The notes under the pieces: model-generated
What the model saw: the letters and a program-made list of their open reading frames with translations, nothing else
Databases searched by the model: none
What the model was told of the DNA's origin: nothing
Assembly: GCA_032718475.1 (NCBI GenBank)
Contig: JAUCBJ010004113.1
Coordinates: 1 to 26,540 of the forward strand
Reading direction: 5' to 3'
DNA length: 26,540 nt
DNA from: Nemertoderma westbladi
Taxonomy: Eukaryota; Xenacoelomorpha; Nemertodermatida; Nemertodermatidae
Translations under genes and position numbers: made by a program
Part shown: one piece after another, positions 8,816-17,655 of the stretch
Layout: each line of letters opens with the position of its first letter
Position numbering within the stretch: the first letter of the stretch is position 1

Positions 8816-8950
8816 AGACATATTATAATTGTTAAATTTTAATTGGAGAATATTGACAATAGTCGGATATACTTGATACTCATATAGTTGATACTTTGGT
8901 TAGAATCCAGGCACCAGGCTGGAATTCCGACAGGAAACAAGCAAGCCATA

Positions 8951-10084
8951 ATGTCCAATTCACAGCCCCAACCTAAGCGGCTGTCTATAGATCAGACTAC
9001 GGCATCATCTGTCAATAATCGCAATTCGATGGGTAGTACCGGCGACGTCAAAACCAGTAGGAAATCGAAGAAGGAGGCGAAAGGAATCACAAAGTCGCTA
9101 CCACCAAGTCCAAAGAAATGGGTTAAGACTTCCGTGGAATGTTCCCTTTGTGCTACAGTCTGGACTGAAATAGAGGTCACAATGGAAGTCTCTCGACGAG
9201 ACAACTTCGCATCAAACCGGTTTTCATGTGGATTCTGCGCAGCCAGCCGTATTACGAAGTTGGAAGACGTTATATACCAACTAAAGGAGGAATTGTCAGA
9301 GTCAACTAAATCCATGGTGGTTGAGGAAATTCGATGTCATACGCGTACAGACATTGAAGAAGACTTCAATCTGGTTTTGGAACATGATCTTTCAACTTTA
9401 CGCTGCGAACTGGAGGTCCGAATCCAAGATGTTGAATCCTCGCAAGCAGAAGCTCAAACCAAACTTGAGAACCAGGAATTACGCGTACCACTAGTTGAAG
9501 GACAGGATGTTGATGAGGAAAGCGGGGAATCATGGGTTAACGTTGTCCGACGTAACACAAAGAACCTAAAAGATCTCCATCAGAAAGTGAATACCGGTAC
9601 CAACCCCAGTAAACCGAATACTAATATGATCGATATCGAAAAAGCGATTCGTATGAATGACCAGCGCAAGTGCAACGTCGTGTTAAGGCATATTCCGGGC
9701 GATAAGGGCGCGATTAACACCAGTCAACAGCGGACTGATGATGGGAAGTTTCTCCGGGATGCTCTGCATGAGAAGCTTCCATATACTAACTCTATTCGGC
9801 TGGGTAAACCACGAGAAGATGGTTCTCCACGTCCTCTACTACTAACATTTAATACCCACAAAGAAGCCCTCAAAGTTCTTTCCCGTAAAACCTTTGTAGT
9901 CGGAGATACACAGCTGTATTTTGATAGAGATCTGTCTGCGTACGAACGGGAGATGGAATTTAAGGCGCGGGTCAAACGACGAAGCCAGCGCAATTCGGGA
10001 GAAAAACGTGATCCACCGATCCACACACGCGTTAACCCGGAAATAATTGAAATCCCGATAGATTTATCCGAAAAAGTAGACTGA
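8951..10084 (+). CDS. ORF1 protein of CR1-like retrotransposon
   Basis: This 377-residue protein is expected to bind element RNA and act as a nucleic-acid chaperone in the ribonucleoprotein. I start it at the first ATG (8951). The same frame is open to about 8888 but only with a TTG there. Residues 1-60 are polar and basic. C64/C67 and C93/C96 form two CxxC pairs like a single zinc site. Residues about 100-175 are Glu/Leu-rich and likely coiled coil, as in other trimeric ORF1 proteins. Residues about 238-315 (CNVVLRHIPG ... SIRLGKPRED ... RPLLLTF) match the RRM-like domain of LINE ORF1 proteins, including the RLGK segment. The C terminus is basic. The stop is TGA at 10082-10084, in the same frame as ORF2 and 18 bases before its ATG. 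Confidence 0.82.
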   Translation: MSNSQPQPKRLSIDQTTASSVNNRNSMGSTGDVKTSRKSKKEAKGITKSLPPSPKKWVKTSVECSLCATVWTEIEVTMEVSRRDNFASNRFSCGFCAASRITKLEDVIYQLKEELSESTKSMVVEEIRCHTRTDIEEDFNLVLEHDLSTLRCELEVRIQDVESSQAEAQTKLENQELRVPLVEGQDVDEESGESWVNVVRRNTKNLKDLHQKVNTGTNPSKPNTNMIDIEKAIRMNDQRKCNVVLRHIPGDKGAINTSQQRTDDGKFLRDALHEKLPYTNSIRLGKPREDGSPRPLLLTFNTHKEALKVLSRKTFVVGDTQLYFDRDLSAYEREMEFKARVKRRSQRNSGEKRDPPIHTRVNPEIIEIPIDLSEKVD

Positions 10085-10102
10085 CTATATTCCAATAACG
10101 CC
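10082..10102 (+). promoter_or_regulatory. Candidate stop-codon readthrough site between ORF1 and ORF2
   Basis: ORF1 ends in TGA immediately followed by CTA. The frame then continues without another stop for six codons (10085-10102) into the ATG of ORF2 at 10103, which is in the same frame. UGA followed by CUA is an established leaky context in animal and viral mRNAs. If it is read through, an ORF1-ORF2 fusion would be made. The alternative is re-initiation at the nearby ATG, as reported for some other non-LTR elements. The sequence shows the context; use of it is inference. Confidence 0.45.
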
Positions 10103-13100
10103 ATGGCGGCGCCACCCGGACCTCCACGGACCCTCACAGCTCCGACCGCACCTCGGCGGACCCCGGCGGCGCCACCCGGACTTCCTCGGACTCCGACTGC
10201 TCTGTTCGCGCCTCGGCGGACCCCGGCGGCACCACCCAGACCTCCTCGGTCTCCGAGGGCTCCGTTTGCGCCACTGCGGACACCGGCGGCGCCACCCAGA
10301 CCTCCACGGACCCTCACAGCTCCGACCGCGCCTCGGCGGACCCCGGCAGCGCCACCTGGACCTCCTCGGTATCCAACTGCTCCGTTTGCGCCTCGGCGGA
10401 CAGCGGCGGCGCCACCCGGACCTCCTCGGTCTCCGACTGCTCCGTTCGCGCCACAGCGGACCCCGGCGGCGCCACCCGGACCTCCTCGGACTCCGACTGC
10501 TCCGTTCGCGCCTCGGCGGACCCCGGCGGCGCCACCCGGACTTCCTCGGACTCCGACTGCTCGGTTCGCGCCTCGGCGGACCCCGGAGGCGCCACCCGGA
10601 CGTCCTCGGACTCCGAATGCTCTGTTCACGCATCGGTGGACCCCGGCGATTACACAAAGAAATCTCAAGTTTCTATACACCAATGCCGATAATTTGATAA
10701 ATAAGCTTGGCGAGTTAATGAGCTCTGTTACGGTTTGCGATCCGGATGTAATAGCCATTACAGAGGTCCTTCCTAAATACTACTGCTACGACATAGATGA
10801 AACACACTACTGTATGCATGCAATCGGCTACAAGATACTTTGCTCTAATTTAGGGCTTTCATCATGCTCGAGAGGTATTATAATTTACATTCGAAACACG
10901 TTAACTGGAGCTACAGAAATCGAACCATCAATTACGAATTCTGGAATACGCGATGGTCTAGAATCAATGTGGATTAGCATTACACCCAATAAAATTGGCT
11001 CCAAGCAAACAATAATATTTGGATGCATTTATCGGAGCCCCAGCGTGGACAACTATTGCAACGTAGCGAACCTATTGAATTGCATATGTTCTTCTAATAA
11101 AAACTCTCAGCTAATAGTCACAGGGGATTTCAATATGCCACATACTGACTGGGATCTGCTATCCACTAACGACCACGGTGAATCCATAATACTATCCTCC
11201 ATCCAGGACAATTACTTGTTTCAGATAATTGATAAACCTACACGATATCGTCACGGACAAACACCACATATATTAGACCTCATATTGGTAAATGAAGAAA
11301 ATTCTGTAGACCCGCCACTCTATCATCCCACCCTTGGAGCAAGTGATCATGTCCAAATTGAATTTAATGTGAACTTTAATGTCAAGGCTACATCTATATC
11401 AACCCGCCCGAGACTACTATTTGAGAAGGCAGACTACCTTGCGATCAAAGAAGAGCTGATTGAGAACCGATTAGAGAATACATTAATTTCAATGGAAGTT
11501 CAACAATCATGGGAAACTCTACATTCCCACCTAATCAATGCTTGTGAGTCACATATCCCACGTTCAAAGGTCGGTAAAAGAAGAACCAACAAACCAAAGT
11601 GGCTAACAAGAGAGATATCCAACATGATTAAAATAAAACGGAAATTGTGGGATGTTTATAAAACGACTCCGTCTGCTACATCATACAATAATTACAAGTC
11701 CAAACGCAATGAGTGCAGTACAAAGATTCGCAATGCACAATATAGCTTCGAGAAAATGACCGCTACAAATGCTGCGACCAATCCGAAACAGTTCTGGAAA
11801 TACGTTCATTCGAAACGATCAGTAAAATCATCTGTACATAATCTCATCGATAGGGATGGTAATCTAGTCAGTGATAGCAAAGAGAAAGCAACAGTTTTGA
11901 ACAACCATTATCACTCCATATCTACTACTGAGGTCCTCCCCGTTCCGATAGTACAACACAATCCAACATACATCGAGAGTATTCAAACAATAGATTTCAC
12001 TCCATCTATTGTGTCCGAAGAAATAGGTAAAATCAACCCATCCAGCGCACCTGGTCCTGACGGAGTATATCCCATAATGTTAGTTGAGCTATCCTCAGTT
12101 CTTGCAGAACCGTTGTCTATCCTGTTCCAAAAATCCATGGACACTTCAACAGTACCTTCGGAGTGGAAACTTGCAAATATAACCCCCATCTTCAAACGAG
12201 GAATAAAGACGAATCCAGAGAATTACAGGCGAGTCAGTTTGACGTCTGTAGTTTCGAAACTGATGGAACGTATTGTGGTTGCCGGAATGTGGACTCATCT
12301 AATAGAAAATCATTTAACAGCAGATGAACAATACGGATTTCAAAAGGGGCGATCCTGCACTCTCCAATTACTAGATGTCATCTACAACTGGTCGCAGGCT
12401 ATGGACAACAAACAATGTGTAGACGTTGCTTACCTAGACTTCTCGAAGGCGTTTGATGCAGTTCCACATAAACGGCTCATACATAAGCTAAGTGCTCTCG
12501 GATTTGCGGGGAACCTGCTCCGGTGGATTGAAAATTTTTTAACTGATCGCCAGCAACGGGTAGTCGTTGAAGGAGAGTGCTCCGATTGGTTGGCAGTGCT
12601 CAGTGGAGTTCCTCAAGGAAGTATCGCGGCTGTCCTATGGTTCCTTTGTTTTGTAAATGACTTACCATCGCTTGTCCATTTTTTAATATTCTTATTTGCG
12701 GATGACACAAAAGACAGTGTAATATTTAACCCTCGCCCTACCCCAGCCATTGGACCACTACAGACGGACCTGGACATACTTTTCGATTGGAGCTGTACTT
12801 GGCAGTTGACCTTCAATTATTCGAAATGCAAAGTGATGCATTTGGGTTATGACAATCCAAACCTCCCATACAACCTCGGCAACCATACAATAGAAGTATC
12901 AAATAAGGAAAAAGACCTGGGAGTCATATTTCAAAGGGATCTTTCGTTCAGCCACCATATATCAACGATAGTGAAAAAAGCCAACCGAACTCTTGGTTTG
13001 ATATATCGAACATTTAAACATCTAGATGGAGGAATTTTTATTAATCTTTATAAAGCGCTCGTACGACCAACCCTAGAATACGCATCAACAGTTTGGTCTC

Positions 13101-13528
13101 CCCACAGGATCGGCGAGATACGGCTAATTGAAGGAGTCCAACGACGCGCTACACGATTAGTGGCCACCCTGCGAGACAAGCCGTACCCAACGCGCCTGCG
13201 AGAACTTGGCCTCCCCACACTCGAGTACCGGCGCCATCGGGCAGACCTCGTCCAGGTATACCGTTATCTATCGGGGCTCGAATCGGTGGACCATAGGAAC
13301 AAGTTTACACTTGCGTCGACCAGCACGCGCGGTCACAGTCTAAAACTCGAAAAGCCAAGAGCGAGACTACTACAGAGGAACTCGACTTTCCACTTTCGGG
13401 TAGTTGAACCATGGAATGCGCTAACCGACGCGGTAGTAACTTCCCCATCATTAAATACTTTTAAATCTCGCCTAAACACTCACTATAAGCACTTCAATCT
13501 GAAATTTTATCCGTCGTGGTGGACCTAG
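10103..13528 (+). CDS. ORF2: endonuclease-reverse transcriptase of CR1-like element
   Basis: This 1141-residue protein nicks target DNA and copies the element RNA there (target-primed reverse transcription). Residues 1-181 are nine 20-residue Pro/Ala/Arg-rich repeats (AAPPGPPRTPTAPFAPRRTP type), absent from usual CR1 proteins. The APE-type endonuclease spans about 186-420: YTNADNL, catalytic Glu at 221 (ITEV), GDFN at 341-344 and SDH at 414-416. The RT spans about 640-900: APGPDG, GFQKGRSC, motif A LDFSKAFD with Asp 779, motif B GVPQGS, and FADD with Asp 867 and 868. After motif B the usual VLGPLLF is replaced by IAAVLWF, which is unusual. The C-terminal 230 residues are the typical thumb and tail of the Jockey/CR1 group (LEYASTVWSPH; VVEPWNAL). 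There is no internal stop, so the protein could be active. Confidence 0.92.
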   Translation: MAAPPGPPRTLTAPTAPRRTPAAPPGLPRTPTALFAPRRTPAAPPRPPRSPRAPFAPLRTPAAPPRPPRTLTAPTAPRRTPAAPPGPPRYPTAPFAPRRTAAAPPGPPRSPTAPFAPQRTPAAPPGPPRTPTAPFAPRRTPAAPPGLPRTPTARFAPRRTPEAPPGRPRTPNALFTHRWTPAITQRNLKFLYTNADNLINKLGELMSSVTVCDPDVIAITEVLPKYYCYDIDETHYCMHAIGYKILCSNLGLSSCSRGIIIYIRNTLTGATEIEPSITNSGIRDGLESMWISITPNKIGSKQTIIFGCIYRSPSVDNYCNVANLLNCICSSNKNSQLIVTGDFNMPHTDWDLLSTNDHGESIILSSIQDNYLFQIIDKPTRYRHGQTPHILDLILVNEENSVDPPLYHPTLGASDHVQIEFNVNFNVKATSISTRPRLLFEKADYLAIKEELIENRLENTLISMEVQQSWETLHSHLINACESHIPRSKVGKRRTNKPKWLTREISNMIKIKRKLWDVYKTTPSATSYNNYKSKRNECSTKIRNAQYSFEKMTATNAATNPKQFWKYVHSKRSVKSSVHNLIDRDGNLVSDSKEKATVLNNHYHSISTTEVLPVPIVQHNPTYIESIQTIDFTPSIVSEEIGKINPSSAPGPDGVYPIMLVELSSVLAEPLSILFQKSMDTSTVPSEWKLANITPIFKRGIKTNPENYRRVSLTSVVSKLMERIVVAGMWTHLIENHLTADEQYGFQKGRSCTLQLLDVIYNWSQAMDNKQCVDVAYLDFSKAFDAVPHKRLIHKLSALGFAGNLLRWIENFLTDRQQRVVVEGECSDWLAVLSGVPQGSIAAVLWFLCFVNDLPSLVHFLIFLFADDTKDSVIFNPRPTPAIGPLQTDLDILFDWSCTWQLTFNYSKCKVMHLGYDNPNLPYNLGNHTIEVSNKEKDLGVIFQRDLSFSHHISTIVKKANRTLGLIYRTFKHLDGGIFINLYKALVRPTLEYASTVWSPHRIGEIRLIEGVQRRATRLVATLRDKPYPTRLRELGLPTLEYRRHRADLVQVYRYLSGLESVDHRNKFTLASTSTRGHSLKLEKPRARLLQRNSTFHFRVVEPWNALTDAVVTSPSLNTFKSRLNTHYKHFNLKFYPSWWT
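10106..10650 (+). repeat. Nine-unit 60-bp minisatellite inside ORF2
   Basis: The unit is exactly 60 bp, GC-rich, and contains GCGCCACCCGGACCTCCTCGG. About nine units run from just after the ORF2 start codon to the start of the endonuclease. Because 60 is a multiple of three, each unit adds 20 residues and keeps the frame. The units differ by substitutions but none has a length change or a stop in the coding frame. The array is also free of stops in several other frames on both strands, which explains the long antisense open frames over it. Confidence 0.9.
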
Positions 13529-13637
13529 AAACATTTTTCAATGAGTGATAATTGTAACTCTACATTTAATGAATTCAATAACTTAATTGATTGGTTTATA
13601 TTTAATTTCTAGTCTATAAATTTATTTATTTATTTAA
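13529..13637 (+). other. 3' untranslated region and ATTT tail of the CR1-like element
   Basis: About 90 bases of AT-rich sequence follow the ORF2 stop (TAG) and end in AAATTTATTTATTTATTTAA at about 13618-13637. CR1-group elements end in short simple repeats instead of poly(A), so this is taken as the 3' end. Confidence 0.6.
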
Positions 13638-15121
13638 CCCTTTCATGCCCAAATGATGTTATGCCTATGGTACAGTAGGAATACTACATTTTAATTACAA
13701 TATTTTAATTAAATCATTTTTAATTGTATCAATAATATAGGAATACATAATTTATTAATTAATTTTTTATTGACCATTAGGCAATAATCGCTTCACATTC
13801 GGATCTGCACGTAAGAAATCTTTAATTAAATTTGGTATCAATTTAGACTATTTGTTTATTGACATGTTTTTAAGCCTGTAGAACAGTACTTATTTACCAA
13901 TTTATTGTCAATATTTTAAATACTTTTTTAAAATTATGGTACGTACGTTGTTTGCGCCACACTAACCTACCCCGTCAGTTTTTAGTAATTCATACATATT
14001 TTATTTAAATTTTAATTCAGTCGGTTTTTAATATCCATACATATCTTATTCAAATTTCAATAGTTCTACCGATTCTACACTACTTTGTTTTAACCTATAT
14101 TAGTTCGTTGTTTGTGCATCGCCGGTTTTTAACAGTCCTACGCTGGATTGAGTACATGTATTTCGTTGGTGTCGTATCAGGTTTTTTTTTATACTCTTCT
14201 TCAACTTCTTACTATATTTTATTAGGCCTATCCTATTACCGGTATTACATACAACATATTAATTTACTTTCAGTTCTGGTTCCATATAAAGATTGCCTTA
14301 AATTATGTCGGTGATGGGTATCTATAAGTTTATCTTCCTCTTACCCTAAACTATTAAACATTAAACATTAAAACATTAAACATTACCTGACTGCCTGATT
14401 ACTGCAGTAGGCCTACTGCTGTTGCTGTACTGTATTACTGTATTAGGCCTGAGGCCTACGTCCTGACGTCAGTACGTTAATAAATAGACTTTCAAATAAC
14501 TGATCTGTTAGTCTGTCTGTCTGTACGGGTACGGGTAGCTCTATTTTACAGGTAGTACGTACTACGTACAGACGTAGGCCTACCTCCTACCATACTGACA
14601 TACAATACAACCATCAGACCATACCAGCATACAGTCCTGCGCTGCAGTTAGACAGTACGATACGTTCTTACAGTAGCCTACCGGTCCGGTACTGCCAGAC
14701 TGCAGAATGCAGTAGGTGAAGTTGAAATTGAAGTTTTTTATTAGACCAAAACACTATAGAAACAATAATCGAAACGCAAATGGAAACAAATTATATCTTC
14801 TTAAACTAAACAAACATGACTCGACTATGTAGGCGGTCACAAGTATAATATATTCACTAAGTATACAATTATTACAATTCACCAATAAAATCAAATAATG
14901 AATGGGAGGATATGATGACTTACTAATACAAGACAAATAGTTTAGAATCGATTTCGAACGCAAACACTTACATTAAAATACGAACACAAATGCATTAAAA
15001 GTAAAGGTAAAACATACTGTATAATATTACATTCAAAATTAAAACTTTGATATGTTCAATAAAACATGGCAGTGGTTGATTACATTAAGTGCTGGATCGA
15101 CTAATAATAATGATAATTAAC
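13638..15121. other. AT-rich intergenic DNA, no gene seen
   Basis: No coding region with recognisable features is found. There is a short array of ATTAAAC units at about 14350-14383, TAGGCCTA palindromes at about 14225, 14408 and 14575, TACCGGTA at about 14237, and GACGTCAGTACGT at about 14465. The open frames at 14108-14314 and 14754-14963 have no domain and AT-driven composition. Confidence 0.4.
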
Positions 15122-15313
15122 TAAAATTGAAATTAAAATTAAAATTCGCCTCCTGCATGCTTTAAAATAAAATTGTTATTATTTTAAAAAGTGTAGTAAG
15201 AACAAATTTCTGTACATATACAACGGAGAAGCAGGACATATATTAAAAAGAAATAGAAAATATAGTTTGTCTGATACGGTTTGCAACGTAAATTTGAGTG
15301 AGGTGGCGCTTGA

Positions 15314-15345
15314 GGATTGCCTCATGAGGTAAAGCCTCGTTTCCA
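15314..15345 (-). repeat. 3' stem-loop of the L2-like element
   Basis: On the minus strand this reads TGGAAACGAGGCTTTACCTC followed by ATGAGG and a short end, with GAGG and CCTC able to pair around a CTTTA loop. It lies in the 3' untranslated part of the L2-like element and is closely related to 4495-4526. Hairpins at this place are the known recognition signal for L2-group reverse transcriptases; that role here is inferred by analogy. Confidence 0.5.
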
Positions 15346-15364
15346 TGAGGGTCCTCGAGGAATA

Positions 15365-15575
15365 ATACAAAAATAGACAATATTTAAAATTCTAACTGAA
15401 ATATACAATATTTTAAATTACTGTATAACTAAAATGGTCAATATTTAGAATCATAACTAAGACAGAGAATATTTAAAACTATAAATAAAATTGACAATAT
15501 TTAAAATTATAACTAAAATATAATATTTATGATTATAACTAAAATAGAAAATCTTTGAAATTATTACTAAACTAC
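15365..15575 (-). repeat. About 30-bp AT-rich tandem repeat in the LINE 3' region
   Basis: About seven degenerate units of the type GACAATATTTAAAATTATAA followed by CTAAAATA are arranged head to tail. They lie in the 3' untranslated region of the minus-strand L2-like element. Units differ by small changes, so this is an old array. No coding potential. Confidence 0.65.
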
Positions 15576-15732
15576 TGTAGACAATTAATTAAAATAAAAA
15601 CCGAAATTAATAAAAATGAATAATAAAAAGAAAATAGACAAATAGATCATAAACAACTATTAAGATATAATATTTACAATCAATCATGATAAAAAAACAT
15701 CGATCTTTTAAGTTTAATGTGGCATGTCGGTT

Positions 15733-15748
15733 GGGGGGGGGGGGGGGG
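15733..15748 (+). repeat. Run of 16 G residues
   Basis: An uninterrupted run of 16 G lies just 3' (minus-strand sense) of the LINE coding remnant. It could form a G-quadruplex on the plus strand. Such runs are also where sequencing and assembly lengths are least reliable. Confidence 0.8.
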
Positions 15749-15821
15749 ATGTCAGGTAACAGACGTTTCGGCTGGTGGGGTCTGGGATGCAGTTATATGA
15801 TTCACATTCAATCATTGATAT

Positions 15822-16028
15822 TCAATATTCCCATATTGTATTTTCGTTGGAAGTTAGTTTACTCAGGAAATGTGTTTTGATATTATGTTTAAAAGCTTCT
15901 ACGGATACCGCATTGCGCACATCTAAGGGTATCGCATTCCATATAGTTGGCCCCATAAACGAGAAACATTTGCATCCCGTAACCTTGTGCCTCGATGGGA
16001 CTATCGCGCGACTGTTACCACCCCGGAG
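15822..16028 (-). pseudogene. C-terminal end of L2-like reverse transcriptase
   Basis: On the minus strand this encodes NSRAIVPSRHKVTGCKCFSF, then MGPTIWNAIPLDVRNA and FKHNIKTHFLSKL. This is the usual end of L2/CR1-type ORF2 proteins (a motif with SFxGPxxWNxLP and a final FKxxLKTHL). It is separated from the rest of the gene by the SINE at 16029-16308. The stop lies at 15822-15824. Confidence 0.75.
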
Positions 16029-16308
16029 GGTTCCACCTTGGTGTAGTGGTTGCATTGAATTCACATCTCCCGTAGGTCGTGGGTTCGATCCTCACATGGG
16101 CCAGGGCAGATTTCGTTTCGGCACGAATGCTTTAAAGGGACCAGCCAGGGCGCATCTCTGCCTTGCATCCTTAAGTGGTAGCTAAATGAGTACTGGAGTT
16201 TCCTCTGGGGAGTAAAGTTCTGGGGGGACCGCACTGGAAATAAGTCGTCAGACTTTGTGCGTAATCCCTGGCCTAGTGGCCGAAGAAAATTTACTTTTTA
16301 CTTTACTT
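16029..16308 (+). mobile_element. tRNA-derived SINE inserted in the L2-like element
   Basis: The 5' part has an RNA polymerase III A box, TGGTGTAGTGG (16039-16049), and a B box, GGTTCGATCC (16082-16091), at tRNA-like spacing. The T-arm can still pair, but the acceptor stem cannot, so it is a tRNA-derived SINE head and not a tRNA gene. A body of about 190 bp follows, and the 3' end is a TTTAC-type repeat. The 4-bp direct repeat GGAG flanks it (16025-16028 and 16309-16312). Removing the insert would make the two halves of the host reading frame continuous, which supports these ends. The source tRNA and SINE family are not identified. Confidence 0.7.
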
Positions 16309-16480
16309 GGAGATCAATAGACACAGAGTTGAATCGAACAAGGGAACTAAGGTATGGCGGTGAAAGTGAGCGCGTTATCCGGTACATGTGCGTCGCTAAT
16401 AACTGGTTTATACGCCATTCAATTAGTAACCAAGACAATTCGTTGTAGTGCCATTGAGTGATATGCGTGCGGCTCAGTAA
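16309..16480 (-). pseudogene. Thumb-region remnant of L2-like reverse transcriptase
   Basis: The minus strand encodes LSWLLIEWRINQLLATHMYR and then SLSPPYLSSLVRFNSVSIDL, a typical segment between the RT domain and the C-terminal tail of these proteins. It is in a different frame from the RT core (frameshift near 16480). It ends at the SINE insertion on the low-coordinate side. Confidence 0.7.
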
Positions 16481-17655
16481 TATCTGAGGCAGAAACGTAT
16501 GCATTTTCTTTGTAAAGCATGAAGTTGGTTTATTAGTCTTTTGGATGTACTTGGGTACCAACTTGAAGCTACAAAATCCATATGTGGTTGGATCAGGGTG
16601 TTACAAAGTTGTCTTCTCAAGTGGAAATCTAGGAAGGCCCCTTGTCTGTATAAAAATCTTAAGTTTTTAATGCTTGTCCTTTGTTCAATATCAATTCCAT
16701 TACATACGACCTTTAAGTTATTATTTCGCGCAAGTTTATGGTGTGTTCCAAAGATGATCGCTGTTGTTTTCTTAAAATTTAAGCTCAGTTTATTATCTGT
16801 TGCCCAGTTGTAGATGTTGGTTAGTGTCGCTGACAATGAAATAGATAGTTGGTCTATGTTATCATGAGCTGCTAAAATATTTGAATCATCAGCTAATTTC
16901 AGTGATAAACAAGTAGGTGCGGGAATATTTAGTGTTGGATCTGTGATTGTGTTGGCTGATGACATGTTGGTTATGGCTATATCACTGTCGTTAATATATA
17001 GTAAGAATATTAGTACAGATAGTAAACCACCCTGATGGACTCCCCGCTTTATCAATTCCTGAACAGAAGATTGTACACCACGAACATATACAACTTGTCG
17101 TCTTTCACTCAAATACGATTTAAACCAAGCAACAGTGGCTCCTGAGAATCCAATAAAGCTCATTTTTCGTAACAGTATATCATGGTCCACAGTGTCAAAG
17201 GCCTTACGTAAGTCTATAAATACTACACCAGTTAACTTACCATCGTCGACTGCTTCCTTTGTGTAGTTATTTAGGTACATTAAGCAGGTCTCAACAGAGA
17301 AACCGTTCCTGTATCCCAATTGAAAAGGGTCCAATATCTTGTTGGCTTCAATGTACTCATATACTTGATCATATATTGGTTGATCTATAACTTTTGAAAG
17401 AATGGATAAGAGTGATAAAGGCCTATAATTTCCTTTGTCTAATCTTGCTTCCGCTTTATAGCTTGGCACCACTTTTGCCAGTTTAAATACAGATGGGTAT
17501 ATTGAGGTTTCAATTGACTCATTAAGTAGATGCGTCATGGGTCCAGCTATTACTTCGGCTATGTCTTTCAAGTATCATGGTGATAGGTCATCAATCCCTG
17601 CACTTTTGTCAGTTTTTAAGTTGTTTAGTACATTTAACTGTTTAACATGTAAGAT
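16474..17655 (-). pseudogene. Reverse transcriptase core of L2-like element, broken
   Basis: The minus-strand frame is open from 17571 to 16474 and continues upstream through a TGA at 17575-17577 to about 17655. RT motifs are clear: SAGIDDLSP before the stop, NYRPLSLLSILSKV, LGYRNGFSVET, motif A IDLRKAFDTVDHDILL, motif B GVHQGGLLSVLIF (usually GVPQGS) and LADDSN, where the residue before ADD is usually Y or F. These changes and the stop suggest an inactive enzyme. The pattern AFDTVDH..LL with WFKSYL is typical of the CR1/L2 group. Confidence 0.85.

Larger units (their letters stand above)
8816..13637 (+). mobile_element. Near-complete CR1/Jockey-type non-LTR retrotransposon
   Basis: The element has a short 5' untranslated part, two open reading frames and a short 3' untranslated part ending in an ATTT repeat at about 13618-13636, the usual tail style of CR1-group elements. 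Both frames are free of internal stops and the endonuclease and RT key residues are present, so it looks recently inserted and possibly functional. The 5' end is placed where homology to D-like DNA stops and is approximate. I could not find a target-site duplication, which is common for this group. Two odd features are a single in-frame TGA between the ORFs and a nine-unit 60-bp repeat at the start of ORF2. Confidence 0.8.

Noticed and set aside
8888-8950. Upstream extension of ORF1
   Set aside because: The open frame begins with TTG there. The first ATG is at 8951 and the translated extension shows no recognisable sequence.
9724-10758. 344-codon antisense open frame across the ORF1 end and the ORF2 repeat, and shorter ones at 10085-10657 and 10314-10595
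   Set aside because: They exist because the 60-bp repeat lacks stops in several frames. The proteins are simple repeats (Gly/Ala/Val/Arg-rich) and the sense strand is a clear LINE.
16029-16110. Possible functional tRNA gene
   Set aside because: A and B boxes are present but the acceptor stem does not pair and the body continues into a SINE with a simple-repeat tail.
15775-16185. 136-codon plus-strand open frame
   Set aside because: It spans the antisense of the LINE tail and the SINE, so it is a chance frame over two unrelated elements.
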